Part shown: piece by piece, positions 51,797 to 63,319 of the stretch
Layout: each line of letters begins with the position of its first letter
Numbering within the stretch: position 1 is the stretch's first letter
DNA from: Hirudinaria manillensis
Taxonomy: Eukaryota; Annelida; Clitellata; Hirudinida; Hirudinidae
DNA length: 64,000 nt
NCBI GenBank assembly: GCA_034509925.1
Contig: CM067532.1
Span: 4,854,142 to 4,918,141, forward strand
Direction: 5' to 3'
The notes under the pieces: generated by a model
The model's database searches: none
What the model saw: the letters and a program-made list of their open reading frames with translations, nothing else
Told to the model about the DNA's origin: nothing
Program-made: the position numbers and the translations under genes

Positions 51797-53193
51797 TTTG
51801 AATTTTGGAAGAATTTTTAAATTGTTGTCAGCAGTCTGACAAACAAAGGCAGAGCAACCTTTTCTAAAAAGAAAATGTTCAATTTGAGCAAGGGCAGATA
51901 ACAAAGCCAAAAAACCTGGTTACGACATTCACGAGATAAAGGCATAAAAAAGCTAAATAACTTATAGAAGTAGCTAAAAGTAAATGATAATTAACACGAC
52001 CTTAGTGCTCGCTTACTTTATTTCTGCAATCAATAAAGTTTATCTTATCAGTTTAAGAGATTAATTCGTATTTGCATCTTAATATTATAAAAAAAAAGAT
52101 TAGTTACAATTTTATTTAAACAATTTTTTGGGTGAAAACCAATATCTATTGTGAAAATTTAACATTAAAGTAAAATCATGAAGAATTACACATGGCATAA
52201 TTCCTTCCACTATACAATGAGGCTACAAAAGAACTGAAGGTTAAGCCTTTTTTGGCGATAATGCGGACTCTTTACTTTAGCTCGCCTCAAAGTGTGGCGG
52301 TCCTCAAAGAAGAAAGCTATAAATGTTACCATACACTTACAGAATTCCGCAACTGTAACCCAAAAATGTCAAAATTCTAGAGGAAGTTGTCAATCTATAA
52401 TACAGATTTTAAGTTATTGAAGACAAACTGGCGGTCGCCTTGAATCTTGAACCTGAATACTTGGTGATAACATTAATTAATGGATTTGAAGGCTGGAATC
52501 ATTCAAAGATTTGAATAAATGATCTGCTCAATTGGCCACTTTGTCTATTCTCAAATTAAATTATATTCGGCAGTGGCTCAACGGAGGGAAGGTTCTAACC
52601 TCCCAGCACATTAAATATACAAATTACATGATAAAGGTAATTTAGTGCCTTGTTCTAATGTTAATATATGAATTACATTTTTAAATTAAGGTGCTCAATA
52701 AGTCAGAGGTCGGCAAACTCCGTCTAAATATTCTAGTACAGCCTATTGCTCCTTTAACTCTTTGAGCCCAGACCTTTTGAGCAATTTAAGCCCTTTTGAT
52801 TGTGTTCATAAGATAAAATTTTCAAATAAAGCGTAGTAATAAATGTTTGTGCAACCGGTGGCTAGTCATGACGCATTTTTCTTCTACCGGTAAAGATAAC
52901 CAGGGTTCAAAGGAATAATTGTTTATTGCGTCCCGCCTTAGATGTAAAAGATTTTAATTTAACATACGAGAAAAGGAACCACATTGCGACCTTAACAAGT
53001 ATTAATTCTTGCTAACATACCCCGATCATACAAGCACATAATTAAAAAATTGCTTCGAGAAGGCACATTTTTTCAAATCGTTCTGTATTTAGAAACTGAA
53101 CATCAATTAATTGTTTGACTTGATTGGTCTAGGTTCTTTTTGTTTAAAAATAATGCATTTGGTTGCTGTTGGTGATGTTGTTATTTCATTAAC
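51797..53193. other. Shared divergent promoter region
   Basis: 1.4 kb between the NT5DC start codon (minus) and the DNAAF11 start codon (plus). AT-rich. 52702 begins CAGAGGTCGGCAAACTCC, reminiscent of a hAT terminal repeat, but no partner end was found. Confidence 0.4.
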
Positions 53194-56100
53194 ATGGTTC
53201 GAAGTAAGTCTTATGAGTTTTTATGTAACTTTTCTATCTTTTGGCTTTTTGCAGTCCGCTCATTTTGAATTTAAAATTAATTTAAAGTTTAGTTTTAATT
53301 AAGTCGATATATTTGGATTGTAGTTACAGAAGATTTAGTTCGAAAAAGTGCCGAGCATAATGATGGTATTTTATCTACTCTGGAAGAAGTTGCATTGCAC
53401 CAGAGAGATATAGAACGGTTTGATTTCTTTGTTACAAAGCTTCTTCTTTTAAGAGAAATTGTTTAAAATTTATCTAGGATTGAATACCTGTGCAAATGGT
53501 GTCCTGAGCTTAAGATACTTGATCTAACGAGTAATCTTATTTCTCGAATTGGTTAGTCAGAATATGATTAATAAGTTTGAATACTTCATATAAAAAAAAG
53601 TGAAAGATGCAATTGGAAGCTTTTATTTACATCAAATGAATAGTGATTGCGTTACTTTTTCATAAGGAATTTCAGTGATTGTGAATACCTGGGAAATTTT
53701 AACAAACGCTTTTCGTTTTTTGTACCTGTTTTTGATGTTAATGTAGAAGTTAAACTTAAATTGAATAATTTAAAATAAAAAACAATTGCAAAGAAAACCT
53801 TGGGAGATTGAAGAAGCTGGAATATCTTAAACTCGGACTCAATAACATTGAAAGAATAGAGAACTTGGAAGGTGAGGTTAACAAAGTTTAAAATATAAAT
53901 GTTGAAGTTTATCGAATGGCATTTATAATTTCATTAATTTCACGATTGGAGCCTGGATTTACATAAGATTCAAAAATAAATTGAATTCATTTCTTACAGG
54001 TTGTGAATCACTTCAGAAACTCGATTTGACAGTAAATTTCATTGGTGAACTGACAAGTATCGAATGTTTACAAGGCCTAATTAATCTCAGAGAATTGTTA
54101 GGATTTGTATTTTGTCAGCAGACAAAATTTACTTTCATTTACATGTTATTGCAGTGAAATTATAATATTTATGAGAGCATTGAGTATTGCCTGATTAAGT
54201 TTCGACCTAAAGTACTTGAACGTTCTGATGTGAAATTTATGAAAATTATACCCTTTGTTATTTTTGGTTTATATTGGGTTTTTTTGTTACTTTATATGAT
54301 GTTATGTAATAAAGAAATTCTTAAAAATAAAGGAAAATAAAAGACTCCAAAGCATTGATTTTGTTGATTATAACGAAATATAATGTTTACAGATACCTTA
54401 CTGGAAATCCTTGCACTAAATATGAAAATTATAGACCATTTGTTGTCGGAACTTTGTCACAACTTGAGGTTATTCTTGAACTTTAAATTCTGAATTCAAC
54501 TTTTAATTATTTTTTAATGTTTTAATGTTATTTAATTGCACATGTGTATTAGTTCGAAACCAGAAAGAATTGTTTCGAAATGAAATTAGTTCATCACAGC
54601 CATCATCATGTTAAGATTCCAAGCTCTTGTACTTTGTTTCCCTATTTTTAATAGAGTATTTTGTATTTAACATCTATTTATTTTTATTTAATTTTCATTA
54701 ATTATTTTTTCAGAGACTTGATGGACTGGAAATCACAAAATCGGAGAGAATCTTAGCTTTTCAGGTCAGCAGGAGAAGTAAACACACTTTTGGTGTGTCA
54801 CTAATTGTCATTAAATGTCATTAATTATCACTAATTATCACTAATTGTCACTAATTGCCACAAATTGTACACATTTATTATTTCTCTGATTGAAACCAGA
54901 AAGAAGTTTTGAAATCATTTTTTGAATTTAACATAATAAAACAGAATAAAAATTAATTGAATGTTAATTAAATTAATGTTTTGAATTTAACATAATAAAA
55001 CAGAATAAAAATTAATTGAATGTTAATTAACTTAATGTTTTTCATTGAAGGTTTTGTTTCAAATAAGAGATGAAATATTGGAGCAACAAAGGAGGCACTT
55101 CATTATTAGGGTAAGTAAAGACTTAAAAAAGACTTAAAAGACTTAAGTTCTAAACTTATAAGTGAATTAAATAAATAAATAATGAAATAATAATGAAATT
55201 AATTTCTGAATAGGAAAAAGAAAAGTTGAAGGAGAATCGGTTTGTATTTCTGCTGATGGACTTTAACAATGCTTCAATATTTTTTTTTTATAATTCGTTG
55301 ATATGTTTCATTAGAAAGGTTGATGATGATGATGATGATGATGATGCCGACGAGGAAGAAAAGGAAAGAAGGTCATTTAGGATTTTTAAATTAAATTATA
55401 TTTCCTAAATAATACTTAATTAATTAATATTATTATTATTGTTTTAAATTATATTTCCTAAATAATACTTAATTAATTGATATTATTATTATTGTTTTAC
55501 TTTCACAAAATTAGTTTAGTGCTGTCAGTTTGATTTAATAATATTACTTTTTGATGTTAGTTTTATAATTACATTATTTTTTTCAGGTTTTGGAATGAAC
55601 CGACAGAATTTACACCAGAATCAAGAAACAGAATTTATCAACACAAACTGAAAGGAAAGAAAGATAATCTTCAAAAGGAGTATGTAAATAAGTTTGAATT
55701 TAATCAATTTGAAAACAAATCTTGAGTTTTTGAACCTTGAAATGCTTTTGCTTAAGAGTCATAAAAATGAATTTGTCTTTCTAAAGAGAAAACAAATCCA
55801 CTTCCGAAAGAAAATTGGTGACAGCCGACGGCAGGAGACTGAACGTCAACGAACCGAAGTAGACTTTTGAAACTTTTGAACCATGAAATGATTTTCTACT
55901 TCTTCTTAAATTGTTGCAGAGTAAAATTTGAATTGACAGAAGACGAGGAAGGAAAACATTTGGTGCTTGACGTGGCTTTGTTCAAGTATTTATCGAGAAT
56001 TTAATTATCAAAATGAGATAATTAAGAGAGATTTAATATATCTTTATAAATTTAAACATTTGGTTTCATTCTTCAGATATTTGGACACATCCCTGTGCAA

Positions 56101-56797
56101 TGTTGACATTCATCCAACATACATTCAAGTCGTTGTGAGAGATAAAGTTGGTGACATTTTTTTCATTATCTTTTGTTTCTTTTTCCAAAATTTTAAAGCC
56201 ACCCGATGACTTTCAGATGCTACAAATTGCTTTGTCTGAAGAAGTAAATGCAGAACAAAGTGTTGCTCAGAGATCGCAAGCTACTGGAAGATTGTTAATA
56301 ACAATGCCAAAGGTTGGTAACCTCTTACCTGTTTCAATCATCTCCAATAATTATCACTGTCTTGATTGATGGCATTACCTGCAGGTTAATCCACAACTTA
56401 CATATCTTAGTAAATTTGAATTTTTGAAGAAAAGCAAACCTAAGAAAGTTGATGAATCAAGGTCATTTCAGCTTTGTTCTTTTAAATTCTAGAATTAATG
56501 TGCATTAATTATGTTAAATGTCAATAAATAGATTGAAATTATTAATGAAATTATTGATATTGAATTCTAAAGTATTCTTGATTGAGTTCAAATTATTGAA
56601 CGACCGATGGTTTCAGAATTAAGAGGCTCGAAGTTGATCCATCGTGCAGGAGAACTGTTGATCTCAGCATTTGCCAGAAAAGCGTTCCAACTGACAACTT
56701 AAAAAATGGATCAATAAGTTTCAAGTGTTTAAAAGAGAAAGAAAATAGTGAAGGATTTATTGATGATGATGATGTCCCACCACTTGAGTCATTTTAA
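53194..56797 (+). CDS. DNAAF11: DNAAF11 (LRRC6/tilB), dynein axonemal assembly factor, complete
   Basis: Seventeen exons: 53194-53203, 53324-53417, 53478-53551, 53794-53871, 54000-54096, 54393-54468, 54714-54764, 55051-55110, 55214-55239, 55315-55371, 55587-55679, 55787-55858, 55920-55985, 56077-56146, 56199-56312, 56385-56461 and 56617-56797. All are in phase, 431 residues (human 466). A cytoplasmic factor for pre-assembly of ciliary dynein arms. Visible: [14 protein letters not shown] (N-terminal signature); SDS22-like LRRs ([40 protein letters not shown]); an LRR cap [18 protein letters not shown]; a coiled coil; [29 protein letters not shown]; and a CS domain [20 protein letters not shown] ... 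GRLLITMPK. The C-terminus ends DDDVPPL, as in the human protein. The first coding exon is only 10 nt, and exon 10 contains a GAT run coding for poly-Asp. Confidence 0.95.
54799..54868. repeat. 10-bp tandem repeat in a DNAAF11 intron
   Basis: About seven copies of CACTAATTGT/CATTAATTAT directly after exon 7. Confidence 0.85.
54921..55038. repeat. 59-bp near-perfect tandem duplication
   Basis: Copies 54921-54979 and 54980-55038, each beginning TTTTGAATTTAACATAATAA, differ at one base. The second copy ends about 12 bp before exon 8. Confidence 0.95.
55393..55498. repeat. 53-bp near-perfect tandem duplication
   Basis: Copies 55393-55445 and 55446-55498, each beginning AAATTATATTTCCTAAATAA, differ at one base. 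Located in the intron after exon 10. Confidence 0.95.
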
Positions 56798-56877
56798 TGT
56801 GGTCCATGCAAAACCATTTTAAATTATCTATTAATTCTAATCTTGTGATAATACTTATAATATGTATAATAATACTG

Positions 56878-56932
<55 letters not shown>

Positions 56933-58803
56933 TAATAATAATAATAATAATAATAAGTGTAATGAATTAACTGCTAATAAGTTAAATAAACTGCTTGGTT
57001 TGATTCGTGACTTTATTCATTTGAACCTTAGAGAATCCATTTCTATAAATAATGTTTTCTTTAATAAAGTTACAAGCCTTATGTATGTTATATACAATAG
57101 GTATGTTATATATAGTAGTATCGGGCTTTTAATAGGTTAACGTTTATCTTAGCATATTCTCGTGTATTCAAAAACGTGTTTCTGAGAACTTAGGTGTTAT
57201 TTCTAGAATTCGGCCGCTTAATGCAAAAGCTGCCTTTCTGTTATAGTTTTCTCTCGTCTACCTAACATAATATAATATCGGATTTCCTTGAATTGCTAAA
57301 GTGAATCTGGTGTCTTGATTCATTGCCAGATGCTGATATTTGGCATTGATAGCCTTTCACCTGTCTTCACCTTACCCTGTTTTTCATGAAAACATCAGTT
57401 GAAAATCAGTTTTCCTGTTGCTTAAAAGAAGGGGTGTCGTGCCAAGGGATGAAAATCATGGGGGGACTCCAAGTGGATGCTATTTTTGTTGACAGGATGA
57501 GTAAAGTTAGCTGGTGAATATCAACTATTTTTTAAGGTCTTACAAATTACAAGTTCTGTTGGAATACGTTCTTTTTGTGCAAGATGAATATAAATAACTT
57601 ATAAATAAATAACTTAATCCCCAAAATCCATCTGAAAATTGGCAGAAAAATGTGATATAGAATTAATGCGATTTAAAGACATTAAAGTAATTTCAATAGA
57701 TATTGCTAATATAAATTGATAGAAATGGATGGAAATTAATATAAATTATTGATTGAATCTTGGAATAAATTTTAATTTTAATTCCTGGCCGGGCAATTTG
57801 AGGGTTAAAAATTTGTCAATAACTTAGTAAGTATTAATAATTTCGGCGAAGGATTATCTCGTGCAGATTTGTAAATGTGAAGATAAGATGCATACATCAT
57901 ATCAGGTTGCGTAAAGTTTTGAAGATGATAACAAATTTAACCGGTAGATGTCAGCTGAGATCACAAATTTCCAGAAATGAGCAGAATGGAACGTAAAAGT
58001 AGAATTTTGAGACTTGCATTATTTAATACAGATTGATTAACTGGTTAGAAAAATGTAATAACATAATTATATGTCAGATTAATGTGATTAATAGCTATTG
58101 AAAATACCGACTTTGATGTTATACTTGGCAGAATGTTTGGAAACGTTAGCGATGCGTTATAACCCTGGAGTTAGTCACTTGGTTAATTAAGTAATTAAAT
58201 TTATAAACTGCCATACATAAATATTTTTTAAAAAGGACTAGTTAGATAAATCAGAGAAGTTATGCATGGGACAATCAAGTGGCCATATGATACCAGACCT
58301 CAGTTCTGCAGCAATATTTCAGCTCCGATAGTAGCTCACTAAACTGGCTCTGAAACTTATAATCTTCGGATAACACAGAATTTATAAATTAACTTAAACT
58401 GCGTTTTTTTCCATAATATAGATATCCTTGTTTATCTATTTCATGTCTAAAAGATCGTCTTCTTTCCACCAATTTTCACAAAACCAATAAATTTGAAAAC
58501 AAATCGTTAAACTCTGCTTGTGTAATTCTTCCGAATCAACTATTTTTCATTGCGGAATCTAGATCCATCCGTGGAATACTTTAAAATCCTTGATTAATGA
58601 CAATAAAGGATCCAATAAAGTGGTTGAAATAATATTTACATTATCCGTTCCAATGTTTTCCCTTTTGCTCGACTCATAGCCGTTAATTAAGCCAAGATGA
58701 CTCATTACTTGCATGGAAAGCCGTAGTCCCATGTCACTGGCATTCTTTGAAATCACTCTTCCCAAGTCTAATTGGAATGAATTTTCTATGAATTGGTGAG
58801 AAT
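56798..58803. other. Intergenic region with an (AAT)n array at 56876-56956
   Basis: The AAT array lies about 80 bp after the DNAAF11 stop. The rest is AT-rich without a supported gene. Confidence 0.5.
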
Positions 58804-58910
58804 GAAGGAGAGGTTGAAATCGAGAGAGAGGGAGGTCTCGAGGATTTGCATAAATAAGGACGGAAGCTCAACTCACTTGCAGACCTCAGAAGCGACTACA
58901 TAAGGAACAC
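58804..58910 (+). promoter_or_regulatory. Conserved core promoter / 5' UTR of peptide gene A
   Basis: 107 bp that align without gaps to 62982-63088 upstream of gene B. They contain GAGAGAGAG, a TATA-like GCATAAATAAG at about 58848-58858, and an initiator-like CTCAACTCAC about 20-25 bp downstream. Such conservation against diverged flanks, placed the same distance from both start codons, marks it as the functional promoter and transcription start. Confidence 0.75.
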
Positions 58911-59016
58911 AGGTAGGAAAGCCTCGACTTTCTTTAAGCCTTTGAAACTTCAATAAAAAAAGTTAGTTAACGTTTTATTAAAAAATACTATTCGTTTTCA
59001 AGGCAACTCTAGAAAA

Positions 59017-59139
59017 ATGAACAAATTTTTTCGCATCGAATTTTTGGTGGTGGTTGTCCTGATCCTAGCCACCCTTACGATGAACATGGCAGTACAGAGA
59101 AGAGGCGTCAGGAACGACTATTACAAAAGGCACTATAAA
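59017..59139 (+). CDS. Peptide gene A, exon 1: signal peptide and N-terminal propeptide
   Basis: ATG 59017 opens MNKFFRIEF, then a strong hydrophobic core (LVVVVLILATLTM). Predicted cleavage is near NMA, followed by VQRR (dibasic) and GVRNDYYKRHYK. Reading on unspliced would give a 44-residue peptide stopping at 59151. However, AAA/GTTGGT at 59140 is a donor in phase 0, and GTTGGT is also the donor form inferred for DNAAF11 exons 14 and 15 in this window. Spliced to 62508 it yields a 102-residue precursor. The 3' flank after the donor is also conserved with gene B (ATTTTTATTAGTAAC ... TATTAATAGATAAT). Confidence 0.75.
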
Positions 59140-59151
59140 GTTGGTCCATAA

Positions 59152-62100
59152 TTTTTATTAGTAACTGAACTTATTAATAGATAATCGCCAAGGTTTATGA
59201 AAATTTTGGTCGTCAAGCGATTAATAATTTAAAATTGTGTACTCGCACGTTTGCAGTTTGTAAATTCTCATGAATCGCATAAAATATTTAAATTCCAATT
59301 AATAATTACATATTTTTATATATTCATATATAGTTAACACCAGTCTGTGGCGGATTTTAACAAAATCTAACAGATCTTTCATCGTGACATTTGATATATT
59401 GACCATTAAACACCATTGACCTGTTGCATTAAACATTTACTAATTTATTGCTAACCTCTGAATATTAGAAGAAAAATAAAAACTTATTCCTATGTTATTA
59501 AAATATCTTATCGCATCCATTATGAAAATAAAGTGCTTTTTGATTTTCGTTAAAATCTGGTTCCATTTCTGTCGAATATATTTGTGGTCACCACAAAACA
59601 ATTTCATTAATTCCATCAAGTGGAGCAAACAACAACCTGAAAGCACAATAAAAAATCTTTTGTTACAAATTCCGCTTGCTTTTTTCTATCTGTTAAATCT
59701 ATTTGCTAGCGAAATGCATAATATAAAAAACATTAATTAATATTTATTTAACTATATTTTTTTACGAAACATTTAAATTTAAAAAATGCGTTCATTATTA
59801 AATTCATTAAATTAGATGTATTAACGGAATTTAATCTGGACATCAATCACATTGGTGAAGAAATAAATGTAATTTGGAACGTTTAATGTTGAGGTCTTAG
59901 ATATCATATCACGTTAGTTTAGATTAGCTAAATATAATATAATTATAAGTATTATGTTTGGCTGTGTCCACGGCTAATATCCATGATTCTGCCGTGATTA
60001 TGTAATAGACTTTGGGGGGCTTGTCTTACACTTTTCACTCTTCCTGCCTTCGTAGGGAATTCAAGATTCGCTGGTTACCTTGGCGGCCAAACTGGGTATC
60101 GTACCTGGTTTGGAAGGGGATGGCTGCTTTATAATTGGGTTTTATATTTATATTTAATGGTCGGGCTAAGATCCCATCGGAATTCTTTCGGAGTAAAGCT
60201 AGAGTTCTCTCGGAGAAGGGCTGAACGCCCCATTGGGTTAAGTTTTGAAAGGAATTTGTTTTAAATTTCGAAGTAAGACCTAGGTTCGGGGAAGTGCTGT
60301 TTTTTTAACAATGCTTTTTTATGTAGAACATTTTTGTTTTATTTAATCACGCCCCAAAAATTCATTCATACTCAAATGTCAGAATCATGGTTGTTATTCA
60401 GACACAACCATTATGTTTAGTATAATGATTACATTACAAGAAATCATATTACGTATTATTACCAAAAAAATCCATAAATTACGAATTCAAATTGCATTCT
60501 TTGGGACGTCTTTCAAGATTCTGATCAGTTTTAAGATCATTTTCACATGAAAACAACTTTATATGAAAGTATGAAATAATTTCTTATTAAATTCCCAATT
60601 AATTATCTATTTTTGGTCGTCAACTCGAATTCGCCGAATAATTTGTTTGAATCGAAAACAACTTGAAAACGTAGGCTGGAATTACGGTTCGTGACCGAAC
60701 ATCACGATACCATCCTCGAACTGTTGTTTGGTTTGCTATTGTTGAGATCCTTGTAACAGCAATTAACTTTATACATTAGACACGCCAACAATTACCTTCC
60801 AACCTCATGAAAGCGTATTGTTCTCTTGCAACATGCCATTTCGACTTTCATGGGCCACAATAGACGATCAAACATGATTTTAACGGTAATTGAAATTTAA
60901 ACGGTCTTATTTAGATTTAAAAGTTTTCATTTGCTTTGGCTTTTAGAGCATTTAATAGTCATATTACGTTCCTGAAGTTTTTTTGTGGTGGGAATTTGGT
61001 TTCTGTGATGTTAGAGCTCACACTCACCAGCCAAAAGCTTCAAAGGTATTAATTGATGATCTTAAGTGATATGCTAATTGCAGAAGCCAATTTTAGCCGT
61101 TGAGATTAAGCTATAATTAGAAAGTTCTAATTACCAATTAAACCTAATTGTGTTTAAATATCACTCCATACCTCCTTCGGCCTGTTGCCGATTAAGAACT
61201 TAGGAGAATTCTTGAAAATGTTCACCTGATGAGGACTTCAAACGGCATCCACCTACTTAAATTGAATATTATGCCCAATTAGACGCAAAACAATAAATGC
61301 AGTAGCAGTCCATTATTAGTTGATAGGATTTTTCTGCGATCAAATTCAGTCTACAAAGAATCACCTGCAACGAGGGGATTTCATGCAAAAAGTTTACTTT
61401 AGGAATATTTAAATTAGCCATGAAATATTTAGGTTTGAGACGGTATAACTCTTAATGAAGTTCTAAATCATATTTTACATGAAATACATCATTGGTATAC
61501 CAAGAAGATTGTGATTAATTAAACGATTGAAGTATTTATGTACTATCCTACAGATGAAAAATGTAATAAGTAAAGTTTGATAAAAGCACAGCCCACGGAG
61601 AATTGTATTTGAAAACAAAAAGAATTAAAAAAGGAATTACAAACCTGTCGCGTCACTAATTTGTCTGAAATGAAAGCCATTGTTAATGAACTCATAATTA
61701 CTTCATAATTGCTCAAAACATGGTTTCTTCGTCAACATAATCCTACTAATACATTGCATTAACGGATTTTAATTTTTTACAATTTTTAATTAATTAATCT
61801 CGTTATATTTCCAATTAGGCGCATCGCTTTGAAATTCACCTTCCGCGTAGACTGTGTTAATCTGAAAGCATCCGAAATAATTCTCTTTTGCAACAGACAT
61901 ATTCATTCAAAACAATTAAAATTCACTTTTAGTATTAAAATCCTCTTACTTAATTACTAGTAATTTGCTTTTATTTATCCATTACAAACTGCTTTGTGTC
62001 GTAGAGAAAGGCGTAAAGTTTGCAAAACAAGTGAATGTCGGAAAAGTATAGTTACAATAAAGATCTTCATTTTTCATATCTCTCCCTTTCTAATTTCTTT

Positions 62101-62507
62101 TAATCTTTTAAGTATTTTTTGCATTCGGAACAGGCCGTACAAGTAGGTCCTATCGATATAGGCGATCCACCCTGATCTTCGGACGCTTACAACGTGGGCT
62201 TTCCTGACTTAAAGCTGTTGACCTAAAAAGGCCAAAGAGCCTACTTGAGCCGACGTTTACCGTTTCTCAAAGTGTATACTTACGTGTATACATTGACTTC
62301 AATTCAACAATAAGTTGCTTTCACGAATAGCAGACGAACAATGTGAAAATAATTGCTTATCAAAGGAATTTGTGTTATAATTTAATTATGCTACAAAAAT
62401 TATTTTTTGATTTTACTTCAAGTAATTGATTGAGACTGATCGCTGATTTTTCTTAAAGAATACTTGACATCAGAAAATAGAAAATAAAGGAATAAATTTA
62501 ATTTCAG
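59152..62507. other. Intron of peptide gene A (inferred)
   Basis: 3.4 kb, AT-rich. 60000-60300 is a less AT-rich stretch without recognisable coding content. 62150-62260 shares short blocks (GCGATCCACC, ATCTTCGG, GCTTTCCTG) with 63736-63830. Confidence 0.4.
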
Positions 62508-62693
62508 AGATTCGTATACGACCAACCATCGAAAGTCGTCCACAAAAGCGTACCCCAAGAAGAGAACATTCTCGATGAAATTATGGACGATTCTGTCAAC
62601 CAAAAGGCAAAACAAGCAGCTCTTTGGAAAAGGAAAAGCCTGCAGAAACGCGTTCCAATCCAATGCCTCATAAACATTATCGCCTGTTGGTGA
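62508..62693 (+). CDS. Peptide gene A, exon 2: allatostatin-C/somatostatin-like C-terminal peptide
   Basis: Exon without its own ATG, preceded by acceptor TTTAATTTCAG and open in phase 0 from 62508 to TGA 62693 (61 residues). It starts RFVYDQPSK and continues through an acidic spacer (PQEENILDEIMDD). Then come the basic sites LWKRKSLQKR and a 13-residue C-terminal peptide, VPIQCLINIIACW, directly before the stop. Two cysteines six residues apart, Asn at the third loop position, a polar residue before the first Cys and an aromatic C-terminal residue after the second match the allatostatin-C pattern (…QCYFNPISCF). No Gly follows, so the peptide would have a free acid end. Expected: secretion, convertase cleavage after KR and one disulfide. 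Splicing to 59139 is inferred. Confidence 0.65.
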   Translation, partial: RFVYDQPSKVVHKSVPQEENILDEIMDDSVNQKAKQAALWKRKSLQKRVPIQCLINIIACW

Positions 62694-62981
62694 TTAAAAC
62701 ATTATAGATTGCTTTCTGCATTCAGAAGTTAACGATTCAGAAATCGATCACATTTCGTGAAACGTCATATTACAGATTTAGTTTGAATAAACGCGATGTT
62801 ACTTTGTATCTGTAGCAATTCACTGTAAACTGTTCTTTGATCGGTGGTAACGTGACAATAGCCGCTACGCACTTGAGAACGACCTCTCCGATTTTGTCAC
62901 CTCTGATTACTAGTAAAAGATGTATAATTGACACGCAGATGAGATTAATCAAGAGAACTATTATCGATTCACATTTTCTTC

Positions 62982-63088
62982 GAAGGAGAGGTTGAAATCG
63001 AGAGAGAGTAAGGTCTCGAGGATTTGCATAAATAAGGATGGAAGCTCAACTCACTTGCAGTCCTTAGAAGCGACTACATAAAGAACAC
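62982..63088 (+). promoter_or_regulatory. Conserved core promoter / 5' UTR of peptide gene B
   Basis: Gapless partner of 58804-58910, with the same TATA-like GCATAAATAAG, initiator-like CTCAACTCAC and GAAGCGACTACATAA. It begins about 290 bp after the end of gene A's exon 2. Confidence 0.75.
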
Positions 63089-63187
63089 GTTCAAGTGTTA
63101 ACTTTGTTTAAACCTTTGAGAGGTTCGATAGAACAATTAGTGAAATTAAAAAAAATTACGATTCGTTTTAAAGGCAACACCAGAAAA

Positions 63188-63307
63188 ATGAACAAATTTT
63201 TTCGCCTCGAATTGCTGGTTGTAGTTATCTTGATCTTAGCCACCCTTACGATGAACATGGCAGTACAGAAAAGAGCTCTCAGGAACATCCACAAAAATCC
63301 CTATAGA
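63188..63307 (+). CDS. Peptide gene B, exon 1: paralogous signal peptide and propeptide
   Basis: MNKFFRLEL, hydrophobic core (LVVVILILATLTM), NMA, then VQKR (dibasic) and ALRNIHKNPYR. Donor AGA/GTTGGT at 63308 is in the same phase as gene A; unspliced, the frame would stop at 63319. About 65 percent of residues match gene A, and most changes lie after the signal peptide. No second exon is visible in the remaining about 690 bp, so it should lie beyond the window. Confidence 0.7.
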
Positions 63308-63319
63308 GTTGGTACATAA

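Noticed and set aside
52702..52760. Second hAT-type element (CAGAGGTCGGCAAACTCC)
   Set aside because: Only one end is recognisable; no inverted partner found nearby.
62418..62663. 81-residue minus-strand open frame
   Set aside because: Antisense of peptide exon 62508-62693; no splice or family support, whereas the plus-strand reading has dibasic sites and the Cys pair.
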